Source: Mesaphorura yosii (Eukaryota; Arthropoda; Collembola; Poduromorpha; Tullbergiidae). Taken from it: DNA of 64,000 nucleotides. Below the pieces are notes generated by a model. It was given only the letters and a program-made list of their open reading frames with translations. It ran no database searches and was not told where the DNA came from. A program made the position numbers and the translations under genes. Location of the stretch: positions 62,001 through 126,000 of the forward strand of contig WIXG01000078.1 in the NCBI GenBank assembly GCA_009869945.1, written 5' to 3'. Positions 41,645 to 51,400 of this stretch are shown here, in pieces. Within the stretch, counting starts at the first letter, position 1. The number at the start of each line of letters is the position of its first letter.

Positions 41645-41847
41645 ATCGGGTTCAATTGATTGTGTCTATTGTATGTCTTGAAGAGCTCCCGAAAGTTCTT
41701 GTTCTTAATCCATTCTACTTCTCTCTTCAAAGGAAGCAAATACTTGACTAACTTGACCGATAGGGTCATGTTACTTTGTGAAATTGTGCTCAGGAACTGG
41801 TCGGACCAATTATTGGTTGTCGAATTAAATTTCAGATATTTAAAGTA
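41641..41847 (-). pseudogene. Coding-like fragment, possible decayed gene (part 1)
   Basis: A 68-codon open stretch on the minus strand has protein-like composition: YLKFNSTTNNWSDQFL, then MTLSVKLVKYLLPLKREVEW and a basic end before TGA. It lacks an upstream start in the same frame (a TGA immediately precedes it) and lacks clean flanking splice sites. The spacing of Leu/Phe/Asn is loosely like a leucine-rich repeat of an F-box protein; that is a weak resemblance only. Confidence 0.25.
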
Positions 41848-42152
41848 TCACTTCAGTTCAGTCACACAATTTAGGCGTCGGGAGGAAGATGCTCTTTTCT
41901 TTAGTGTGGAGCGACATCATTTTGGTCGGTCGTTACATTTGTTCTTTTCGCGTATACCGATTGTGCCGACTAACAATGTAATCAATAAACTGTGGAGAAA
42001 TTGACATTACTGTAAAATCTCTTAGACAAAGCCCTGCTTATTACTTACTTCTTACTTGAGTGTCCTATACGTTTTGACGTCAATGAATCTGATGTCTGTG
42101 AAACAGGTACTCATTTGCTGGTCTTAAATTATGAAAAACTTTCAAAATAAAT

Positions 42153-42344
42153 TTATTTTGAAAAATCGGGTATTTCAAAAACGTCCACTTTGTTGGATTC
42201 AAGCTCCAATACTTGATGGATAGGTATCTTGTAAATCTTGTAATTTGCGGTCAACCAATTTCGGATACGTCTAAAGTCACCTTCTCTCCATTTGGTCCAC
42301 TTCCGGCCACAATCAATTTCGGTTAAAACCTTATAAATTATAAT
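42153..42344 (-). pseudogene. Coding-like fragment, possible decayed gene (part 2)
   Basis: A 63-codon open stretch on the minus strand contains DCGRKWTKWREGDFRRI, RNWLTANYKIYKIP and an ending FEIPDFSK, with a TAA that overlaps an AATAAA poly(A) signal (42152-42157). An adjacent frame stays open just upstream (42331 to about 42420), as if the two were once one reading frame. It may be a true terminal exon with an acceptor at TTTATAAG|GTTTT. I do not recognise the family. Confidence 0.3.
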
Positions 42345-42420
42345 TCAAATAACTTGAATGAGTGAGCTTAACTATTATAAGCAAGTCTACACCAGTCAAT
42401 TCTACCAAATTGGACGTATT

Positions 42421-43605
42421 TTAAATAATAATCAAAAATAAGTAAAAGGCAAAAGTCTTGCTATGCTATGAGGAGCTAGCAATCAGTTTCAAAGTGATTC
42501 GCTTCCATTTAACATTCAACATTCCAACACAACAGCGTGATTTATTCAGGTCAGGATTTGTTTTTTTTTCGCAGACAACAGTGGTAGAGTTCCAACTAAA
42601 ATTCATATAATAATCAGTTTCATAATTGCAATTACACCCGAGTCGGCTTTAAACCATCGCCACTGCAAGAACACTACATTGCACTGTTCAACATGGGAAT
42701 TTTGAAACCCGAACAGCTCGAGCTGGATGACTGATGTCTGTACCATCACCATCGAAGGTACGCACGGCATGGTTTGTGTGTGGCAATTTTTACAATTTAC
42801 ATTTGTTAGCACTGCCACGACACGACTGACAGGACCGGACAAAGTAATCTGCTCTCTTTTGTCCACTACCATAATCTGATTACCTCAACCTCATTTGTCA
42901 AAAGACGACGAATTCGTTTGCTTTTACTGTGTGCGATTTACGACTGCGTAAATGTAAAACGCGATGCGAAAGGAACGACGGGAATTTACTGACTCTGAAA
43001 TGGGCAACGCAGCGCAGGTCGCCTGGGTTGTGTATTCCTGGGCCCTGGCCTGAGCATGGGAAACGTAAGCCGGGCTTGCCCTGAGCCATTGTTGAGATAC
43101 TTAAAGACCTGGACCCTTCGCAGGACAGCGATTTGATTTGGTTGGGAATTGTGAATGTTTGACAGCACCTCAAACGCCAACTCTATTGAAAAAATCGGTC
43201 TCGGGCTGGCTGAACTTTGTCAATAACACTTAATACGCTTAGTTCAATTAGTAACGGAGAATTATGAAAGGGGAACAACGCTGTACAACGTCCGAATGTA
43301 GATTTTTCGCTGTACACGAATGTTACAACAAATCATACATCACGAGATTACACATCATTTGATGGCTGGAAATATGCAAAAATTCGTCACTAAAGTATTT
43401 ACCGTTTTTATCGTGATTACATTGCGTAAAATGTTAAGGGTTGTGTTAAAATTTTAATTACTATACCTGATTTTACCTTGGCACCGTGTAAGTAGTTGGT
43501 TGCATTTTAAGTATGAGGCGAGGTGCATGTCATAATGCTGGCCATCAACACAACGGCAAAGCAACTAGATATATTTGATATTTATCTTGCCTCACACAAT
43601 CGACG
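42421..43605. other. Non-coding stretch
   Basis: No gene is supported. The open frames at 42603-42872 and 42898-43180 on the minus strand lack motifs and splice context. Confidence 0.45.
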
Positions 43606-43900
43606 TTATGTCTGACTTCTCGCTCAAAATCTTCAGATTCGCTTAATTGCCCAAGGCAAGCGTAAGTTAATCAGCGAAATCTACTGCATAAACGGTGGGC
43701 CTCAGCGTTGTGTACTTAACTTTCAGTTCATAGTCAATTACTGATAAAAACTTTAACTGCTAATTACTACAAAGTGGAAGCTAGTCAAACAAAGACGAGG
43801 CTTACCGTTCATGCAGTAGATTTCGCTGATTAATTTAAGCTATTGCTTGCCTGGTATAATTAAACCAATCTGAAGATTTTGAGCGAAGAGTTAGAAATAA
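43606..43900. mobile_element. Foldback / MITE-like inverted-repeat element
   Basis: The left arm 43606-43703 and right arm 43797-43900 are imperfect reverse complements, roughly 80-85% by eye with a few small indels, separated by 93 bases. Shared blocks include TCGCTCAAAATCTTCAGATT, TTAATCAGCGAAATCTACTG and GGCAAGC. The element encodes nothing, and no clear target-site duplication is visible at its ends. Likely interpretations are an old non-autonomous DNA transposon (MITE/foldback) or a locus whose transcript forms a long hairpin. Divergence between the arms suggests age. Confidence 0.7.
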
Positions 43901-44937
43901 ATTCTGTCATACTAGTGTTAACAAAATTTAAATTCCTGTTGCCACGAACGTGATGGGGCTTTCATCCCCCCCCCCCTTAAAATAAAAATAGTAAACAAGA
44001 TTTAGGGATGCTGCGTGAATGGAAAAAAATTGCAGCTGGATTCCTCATCCTCAACACAATTCAATGCGACCAAAATACGTATGTTTACAATTTACACGGG
44101 TGAGCAATGTTGTGTAAATATTAAAACGTGCTCGGTCTATTCATATCAAATCCGTTTTGACTTTTGATAGAATTTCACAATTCCAGACACCAATTTCAAG
44201 TCAACGTGATAAAAAAAATGCGTTTGAATTCAAAAGCACGATACTAAATGTCATAAAAGCAAAGACGAAGGTCATGTTCATGTTCTTGTTCCATGCTGGT
44301 CATGTACCGTACGTAACATGACATTGCATGTCATTACGTTCACTGTTGCAGAAATGTTGTCTTTGAGGGACATATTATATTGTCGCTCATATTAAATCAA
44401 TTGAAACTGCAATTCTACAATAAGGAAGTCATAAGGATACAAGCAATCAAATGCAAACGTAATTGTATGACAGAACTACTGACTGCGTCCCATTCGTTCC
44501 TGCGCTCGCGCTACGTGATTGACATTCTAATTCTGAGAGGCTGGACAGGGCATCAGCAATAATTCGAGTTCAGTGAATCGTAATCGGTGTCATAATTGTT
44601 GAGTGGCATGTTTCGGGGCAATGGTAAGCTCAACAATGTTCAACAATATTTTTAGCATGAGAAACGAATACCGTATTCAAAGGCTCTCATCAAGATTCGA
44701 GACTTTCGAGAATCCGTACTAAACCTATACGCGTTAAAGAACAAGCAGTAAGTAAGTTGTTTAAGTTTTAAGCAGTGAAGGCAGTGGGAAATGACTGAGG
44801 GTAAGCCATCTCTCGCTTCGAATTGCATTCATACCCGCATTATATGTAGCATTATTATTTATGTAAGGATTGGTCCACAGATGGATTGGCTAACTGCTTA
44901 AACATGCTTGTAAGTTTTGCTCTTCGGATAAATTGGT
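43901..44937. other. Intergenic stretch between the foldback element and H2B
   Basis: It contains a run of 11 cytosines (43966-43976) and no supported gene. Confidence 0.5.
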
Positions 44938-44953
44938 GGCCCTTAAAAGGGCC
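44938..44953 (-). terminator. Histone mRNA 3' stem-loop
   Basis: On the minus strand the sequence reads GGCCCTTTTAAGGGCC, a perfect 6-bp stem with the loop TTTA. It is flanked by AACCAAC upstream and ACCAA downstream, matching the metazoan replication-dependent histone stem-loop that SLBP binds. A purine-rich element (CGAAGAGCAAAAC, about 44914-44926) follows at the distance expected for the U7 snRNP site. It lies 66 bases past the H2B stop codon. Confidence 0.93.
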
Positions 44954-45019
44954 GTTGGTTTGCGTTTTTTTTACATGTAGAAACATTTCAGTTGCCATTT
45001 TCGCCATTTTCCGTTTGGT

Positions 45020-45490
45020 TCAGTTCTGTGCCTTCTCTTTGGAATCTGCAACGAACGCCTGCTGAGCCTGGTATCTAATCACTGCCTTCGTTCCTTCAGA
45101 CAGGGCGTGCTTGGCCAGTTCTCCGGGCAGCATGAGACGAACTGCGGTCTGGATTTCTCGACTGGTAATGGTGTTCTTGCCGTTGTGAAATGCCAGTTTC
45201 GTTGCTTCTGCTCCAAGTCGATCCAACACATCGACCACGAACGAGTTCATGATCGACATAGCCTTTGCAGAGACTCCGGTGTCCGGATGAACTTGCTTCA
45301 GTACTTTGTAAATGTAAATGCCATACGACTGCTTCTTCTTCGGTTTCCTTTTCGCTCGACCATTCGAGGCTGACGTGGCTCCTGGTCCAGTTCCATTCGT
45401 TCTTGACGATAGTTTTAGTTTACCACCGAGTTTACCTTTCCCTTTCCCGAACGTCGGTATCGGTAGGCCCAATTTCTTGTGTGGGGCCAT
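45020..45490 (-). CDS. H2B: Divergent histone H2B variant
   Basis: This is an intronless gene for a nucleosome core histone of 156 aa, against about 123 for canonical animal H2B. The histone fold is plain: [18 protein letters not shown] (about 55-72), [31 protein letters not shown] and [11 protein letters not shown]. The N-terminal tail is about 20-25 residues longer than usual and rich in Lys, Gly and Ser. The C-terminus has about 14 extra residues after the fold. At the position of the lysine that is mono-ubiquitinated in canonical H2B (context AVTKYTS) this protein has Arg139 (AVIRYQA). Helix 2 also departs from the consensus ([17 protein letters not shown]). The 3' stem-loop indicates S-phase-type mRNA processing. 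A TATA box lies upstream. It stands alone, with no H2A, H3 or H4 nearby. A germline or sperm variant is plausible but is inference. Confidence 0.96.
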   Translation of the reverse strand: MAPHKKLGLPIPTFGKGKGKLGGKLKLSSRTNGTGPGATSASNGRAKRKPKKKQSYGIYIYKVLKQVHPDTGVSAKAMSIMNSFVVDVLDRLGAEATKLAFHNGKNTITSREIQTAVRLMLPGELAKHALSEGTKAVIRYQAQQAFVADSKEKAQN

Positions 45491-45634
45491 TGTGAGATCT
45501 GTGAGGGCAGAAGCGAGATCCGAGAAGCACAGCCGTCGGTCAGAGGTTGAGACACTGGCAACAAGTACGAATCAGTCTTCCTTGATGCAAGCCGAAATTC
45601 CGATTAAAGGACAATTGAACGGTTGACAGGTTCC

Positions 45635-45642
45635 TTTTTATA
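45635..45642 (-). promoter_or_regulatory. Probable TATA box of the H2B gene
   Basis: TATAAAAA on the minus strand lies 145 bases upstream of the H2B start codon. It would place transcription start near 45605-45612 and give a 5' leader of about 115-120 nt. Confidence 0.6.
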
Positions 45643-46991
45643 GGAATGTCATGAGTTGAAAATTGTGCTTGACTTGGCATGAGAATTCATAAAATGGTAA
45701 TTAGTAGAATATGACGGACAGGAATACAACAAGTACGAAGCCAAAATGATGCCAGACCCTTTGATGTGAAATGTGAACTGAGTCCAGCAAGTTGCGATGA
45801 TTCCTTCAGTGCAGCTAAACACGCGTGACGGGTCATTTGTGACAATAATTAAACTGCAGCTTAGTCCACCGGACCTCTGGGCAGCTGTACATTTCCGTGC
45901 CCTGCCGTCTGCTTGTAGACTTTTTTTGAGTCTTGAGTGCAACAAAGTCAAATGAACCGATCATGGCTTGATGCTAATCTCGGCAGGGGATTAGCAATGC
46001 AGGAATGCGATGACACGCGATACTTATTTGTCCGTCTAGCAAGATGTTAACTCTGGGTGGACTTTGCTGCACATTTAAATTCAGTGCAGTGCTTGGAAGT
46101 TCTTTCCCATCAGACGCTGAAGCAAAGATTCACATATCATGCCTAATGAGACTTGTTCTCACAGCCTGCCAGCTCAATGCTAATCTGAGGCTTCAGTCGA
46201 GGTTGGGACACTGAAATTTGAAGAGGGTTGAAATTTATAAATACACACATAACAAGTGTCGAATGGTAGCCTAATTCGAATGCGGGGCAAAAACAATTAA
46301 GAGAATTTGAATTTGACATGATTAATTACATTTGACACTTGTTCTTGTTCCTTGCATGGAATTTCTCTGCATGCCAGCATGTGTTTGTCATAATCGCCAA
46401 GTCGAAGCCAAGATGATCCTCCTGTTGATGCAACATCGTGAACTTACATGAAGGGCTACTGCTGCTGGCTGCACAAAGACAAGGAAAGAAATCATCTGCT
46501 CAAGATATCATACTCCATATTCCGTTTTTTGTCCTTCGCTTCGCGTTCACCGTTCATGTTCATCGACGAGTATCTAATTTCACAACTGCAGCAAAGATTT
46601 ACAATTTTCATCTGTTCACTGCGACGAAACAAGATGACACAATAAACTTCATTTGCATAGTATACATTATACGTGGTCTCTAAATGATCTTTGGAGACAA
46701 TTTCATACTTCCCATCGTGACCGACCAAAAACCGCGTGGCATGGCTTGGCAAGTGCATCTTGACTTTTTATTGATAAATTATGGTTCAACTGCTGCATGC
46801 TGCATCTCATTTTTCATCATAATGCATCCAGCATTTGATCTTGTGATTAGAACTGCACGCATTTATTACGCGCCTGAGCTTGCAAGCCCAGGGCATCGCA
46901 GCGCAGCGCACCACAATTTTATCCAGATTTTATTCTTAGTTTGGAGAGCAACTGATCAAGTTGATCCTTGTGAAGACCTTGCCCGTTGCAG
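45643..46991. other. Intergenic region between H2B and the GLIS gene
   Basis: It probably holds both promoters, since the two genes are transcribed away from each other. An acceptor-like site (CCCGTTGCAG, ending 46991) suggests that an upstream GLIS exon lies somewhere in this stretch, but I could not identify it. Confidence 0.5.
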
Positions 46992-47010
46992 GCGACGCAC
47001 AATAAACACA

Positions 47011-48068
47011 ATGTTGGCAAAGTGTTCGTTCAATTCGGTGACTCCCTGTCCCAAATTCATCCCGCATTTTCCAAATTCATCCGTGTGCTCCGAGCCGACC
47101 GAAGTAAACAACAATGGGAAGTCATTTCAATGTCGGTGGATTGATTGCAAGTCAGCTGGCTTCGATTCTCAGGCAGGTCGCAAAAACGGACCTATAATTG
47201 TGATGAAGTGTATAAGATGTATTGAATTTCATTTTCAGATCGGCTTGGTAGCTCACATCGAACGCGCTCACGTTGAAACTCGACGCGAAGACTTCAGCTG
47301 CTTCTGGCTTGGCTGCTCCAGGCGTAATCGGCCGTTCAACGCAAGATACAAGCTCCTGATCCACCTGCGGATCCATTCAGGCCACAAGCCAAACAAATGC
47401 ACTGTAAGTTGCTAATCTCTTCATTTGTTGCTATACTCGTCGGTTTATATTGTGTCCTTCTCTGATTGTTTTAGTTCGAAGACTGCAACAAGGCTTTCTC
47501 TCGCCTGGAAAACCTAAAGATTCATCTACGATCTCATACCGGCGAAAGACCGTACGTGTGCACGAATCCGTACTGTGCAAAATCATTCTCCAACTCATCG
47601 GATCGTGCCAAACATCAGCGTACCCACATTGACAAGAAACCGTACGCATGTACGTGGCCAGGATGTCAGAAGAGGTACACGGATCCGTCGTCATTGAGGA
47701 AGCACGCAAAATTACATTTAAATCCAACTGCCAACGCCAATTCGCGTTCAAAAAGACAACCGACGATGAAGCCCGAAGTTGATTGGTCGGAAATTCCGAT
47801 CTCGTCATCAGTATTCTTGACTCCTTCGACAACTCCTTCATCTGCGACGTGCGAGAAAAAGTTTGAATTTCCAGACGTTGGAAATGGACTGGTTGAATCA
47901 GAACTGGATCTTGGAATGGGCAAATCATGTGCGGAAGCCAACTACTTTGACTTTGACAGCATGATAAAGTCCGAGTATTACTGCCCTGATCTCAATTCGT
48001 ACTACAACGACTTTGATTGGATGCTCTACTTTGAGCTTCAGGATGTCGAAGCCATTCTGGGCGACTAA
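47011..48068 (+). CDS. GLIS-family five-zinc-finger transcription factor (sugarbabe/lame duck-like)
   Basis: This is a nuclear DNA-binding regulator. Exons 47011-47172, 47239-47403 and 47475-48068 give 306 aa. Five Gli/GLIS-type C2H2 fingers lie at about residues 41-65, 75-100, 108-130, 138-160 and 168-190. Diagnostic words are [54 protein letters not shown] and [11 protein letters not shown]. The C-terminal tail is acidic and aromatic ([20 protein letters not shown]), like an activation region. Intron 2 (47404-47474, 71 bp) is standard GT-AG. Intron 1 is inferred from family alignment: 66 bp, GC donor, in frame, so retention would insert 22 residues into finger 1. The start at 47011 follows an acceptor at 46991 and has A at -3, but the frame is open further upstream, so more N-terminal exons are likely. 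A poly(A) signal is at 48223-48228. Confidence 0.92.
47173..47238 (+). other. Inferred GC-AG intron inside GLIS zinc finger 1
   Basis: The sequence between FDSQ and [11 protein letters not shown] begins GCAGGT right after CAG and ends CATTTTCAG. It is 66 bp long, has no stop, and interrupts the normal C2H2 spacing of finger 1. The nearest GT donor, four bases later, would break the frame. It is either a minor-class-of-donor (GC-AG) intron or a genuine 22-residue insertion in the finger. Confidence 0.6.
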
Positions 48069-48222
48069 ACCCACGAATGCTGCTGCATGATAGACTGATT
48101 ATTGATAAGCTAAATGTGTCTTTCATTACGTAGGTGGTTGCAAATTGAAATTGAGTATTTTTCTATTTTGATTTTTGTATGTTGTGTGACATTTTAATAA
48201 TGGTTAATGGCACTTGGCTTTA

Positions 48223-48228
48223 AATAAA
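48223..48228 (+). terminator. Poly(A) signal of the GLIS gene
   Basis: AATAAA lies 155 bases past the GLIS stop codon and is followed by a T-rich stretch. Confidence 0.7.
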
Positions 48229-48277
48229 ATGATTGTCTTTTTACTTTGATTATTACCCGTCAGTTGCAATCAGTGCT

Positions 48278-48283
48278 TTTATT
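48278..48283 (-). terminator. Poly(A) signal of the acyltransferase gene
   Basis: AATAAA on the minus strand lies about 205 bases past the acyltransferase stop. It is only 49 bases from the oppositely oriented GLIS signal, so the two 3' ends abut or overlap. Confidence 0.6.
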
Positions 48284-48485
48284 TGAACACCGCACTCTAA
48301 GAACCAGAAGCATTTGCATTTCCTAGTTAAAGCAGAGCAGAAAGTAGCCTGACAAATCCTACAAAGTAAGAAAATTAAATACACACACAGAAGCATAAGA
48401 TAGGGTCGAGATAATTACCTAACTAACTTAACAGTTTTGGCCTTAGAAAATACATAACATTTCATTCGTCTAGGCATAAACTTAT

Positions 48486-51400
48486 TCAACTCATTTCTAT
48501 CTTAATATGGTGCTCCTTTTGAGGTTGGTTTTTCTCCTGTTCATCTTGCAGTAACTGAAAACAGCATTTAACCGGAGTCAGGCGAAAAGTATACTCCAAG
48601 AACAGGTCGAAGTTCGTGACCACTACTTCAGATAAACTCACCTTTTGGTAAAAGAAGTCCAATTCCTCATGAATATATTCGGTCACCAGCTGATCCACGA
48701 GTTCCTGGGAAGGTAGGACTTCGCTGCTGACCCGTAATGCAAAATTCGTTGTGTCCGCTGTCGAAGTGATGGCTGCGTTCATTCCTAAATTACCAATCAA
48801 AATTGAGTAAATAAATGTGAGACACATAAACTCCAACGGGCAAAAGTGTTGTATTAAATTATACTTACCCATTGTGCAACCCAGCGAAATAATTGCTTGT
48901 GACTCCAAAACCTTGTTGCCCATGATGTAAACGTCATTCGCAGGTCCAGGAACACTGGAAATGATGGCTGGCGGAATTTTGCGCTCGCCCCACCAGGTAT
49001 ACCGGTGAAGAACCGGAGTTGGCGCAACATAGAACCCACGAAACAAAGCCCAAACAATTCCATGTAACCCGGATACGTAGCTCTGCTTCAGAGTTTTCTC
49101 AAATTCATAAAAGTCATTAAGACCACCACCGAGAGGAAGTTCGCCATGTAGAAATGCCCTGCAAAAAAAACGATTCCTTAATCTTGCTGCATATTTATTT
49201 ATTGTCAAAGCTCAAAGGCATCCTGCCTACTTTACTTACACATGATTGCTCAGTCGGTGCTTGGGACGATTTGGCCAAGGAACCGGCACCACAACACGAA
49301 TACTCTTTGGAATATCCGCAGCTCGTCCGGTGTCACGCAAGATCCTGTAGAATGAGTTGGACAAAATGCCGGCTAGCACTGTCGTAAATTGACATTTGGC
49401 AACGCGTCGTATTGCCTTTATCTTTTCGGACGGTAACATCGTGAAGCTTGTAAAGCCTTCTCCGGACATGACGCGTGGGCGAAATCCCTTTCGAATTCTG
49501 GCCAGTCGAAATGCTTTGAGGGAAACCCACGGGAAATTGAACCAGGCGTACGCCCAGTGCAACCAGCTAAATGGCCGAACTCCCTTGACCTCCACGTCTT
49601 TCCAGCCTGGGTCCGGGTCCACGTAATCGGCCAGCATCTTCATGAAGCAGACGCCATCGCCGTTAAAATGGTGCATCTTGAACACGAGTGCCGTGCGATT
49701 CCCCATCAGCGGGACGACGAGAATCTCCCAAAGCGGACCGTGCTCGTTGTACGGTTTGGCTGACCATGCTGGAAGAATGGTTTTCAGTTCTTGTTCGGTA
49801 CATCTCCGCTCAAACTCGGTAATGTGGGCTTCAATCTGAAAGAAAGTCCAAGCCGGAGATTATTAAAGTTGTCCACCTTGAACTTTCGCGCTGGGTTATT
49901 GTGTTGCGCCGCTGCAGTGAACAGAGAACGTGAGGTTTAATTGGAAAGTGTGACCAAAGATGTTTATCCATTTCTATTGTTTAATATGTAAATGAGATCT
50001 TGCAAAGATGAAGACGTGCGTGAAGGATCGGCAATTACATATGTAAATCACGCATTAAATACGACGACACGCACAATTGGTTTGCAATTCTTGATTTCAT
50101 ATTTTGTTTACGACGACTGGGGATTGGAAATTGGGAATTTCGGGCTTAATCCAATAAGAAAGGATTAGAAACAATGAAGATTCGAGTACGACACGACTAC
50201 GACGAAGTCGAGACATCGAAAGTGTAAGAACAATCGCTGTGTCGTCGTTGTGCTTGAATTCTTGAATTCATAGTTCTTAATTCTGATGCTGATCATGCAC
50301 GCGTAAATAAACACAAGTACAAAAGCCACTGGCTTGTTGCTGACTTGACTGACTGGGCAAGCCAAGCGAGTAAATGTTGCGCAATAAACATCGCTTTAGT
50401 TTAACGAAATTATGCATAATTGCCCAATAATTGAGAAATCATCTGCCCCATTCATTCATTACATTACGCTATTCCTTCACTGCAGTGCAATGAGATGTGT
50501 GAATGGCAATCACCCGTGAAGTGGTCGGTCGCGGTAATTAATTGTGGTCCCAAGTTCTAAATCTGAAGAATGACTTGCAAACTGAAGATGTGTGCAATCA
50601 GCGGCGTAGTAAAAAATCAACACCAATACGAGGATGATTTTTTGCACATTAATCTAGGAGTCCAGCATGTGTTGAATGCCGAGTTCTTCTATAATTGGAC
50701 CATACGCAAAAAGTTGACAATACAATCGCGAATGCCTGGCGTGTCGTGCCGCGGAGTATCAATTCGCAAATTAGTTGCAGGCAGTTGAAGCGCTGGCGCC
50801 GGTAATTTTCCATAATGTCCATTGTCGTTGCACAAATGTGTCACAGTCAACAACAGTGGACTAGACAGGACTGGGCATTGGGTCCTGGACTGGATCAGGA
50901 TTGTCCAGGCCTGTCCAGTAGGCACAAAAATTGAAAGAACAGTATGGAGAATGAATCGAGAGTAAAACAAGTTGGCCATGAAATCTGGTATCTGGGGAAT
51001 ACATAAAAAGTTTAATTAGCTTGCCGTTTTTTCTTTTTTTGTTTCACTCGATAATTGAATGGCTCCATGAACTAGGCAATTCATCATTCGTAATTGTGTC
51101 CAACAGCGGACTTGTGCCTGTCGTTCGGTATTTTCAATTTGTTAACATAATTGCACCTGTAAGTTTGTACCTGCGTACATGATAATGGTTCATGTCTCGT
51201 ATGGTGGCATTGGGTACTTTCGAAGACTAGACTTTGAAACTTTGAACACAGGTTCAAAGGAGCCTACACCACACCTGCTACAAGTACCTGCTGTAGATTT
51301 ACGTAAATGCATACCCTCGTGTTCAGGATTTTCCAATGTCAAATTGAACGCAGATTCAATTTAAGCAAACAGAGTGGCGACTTCAGCTCTTTAAACCCCT

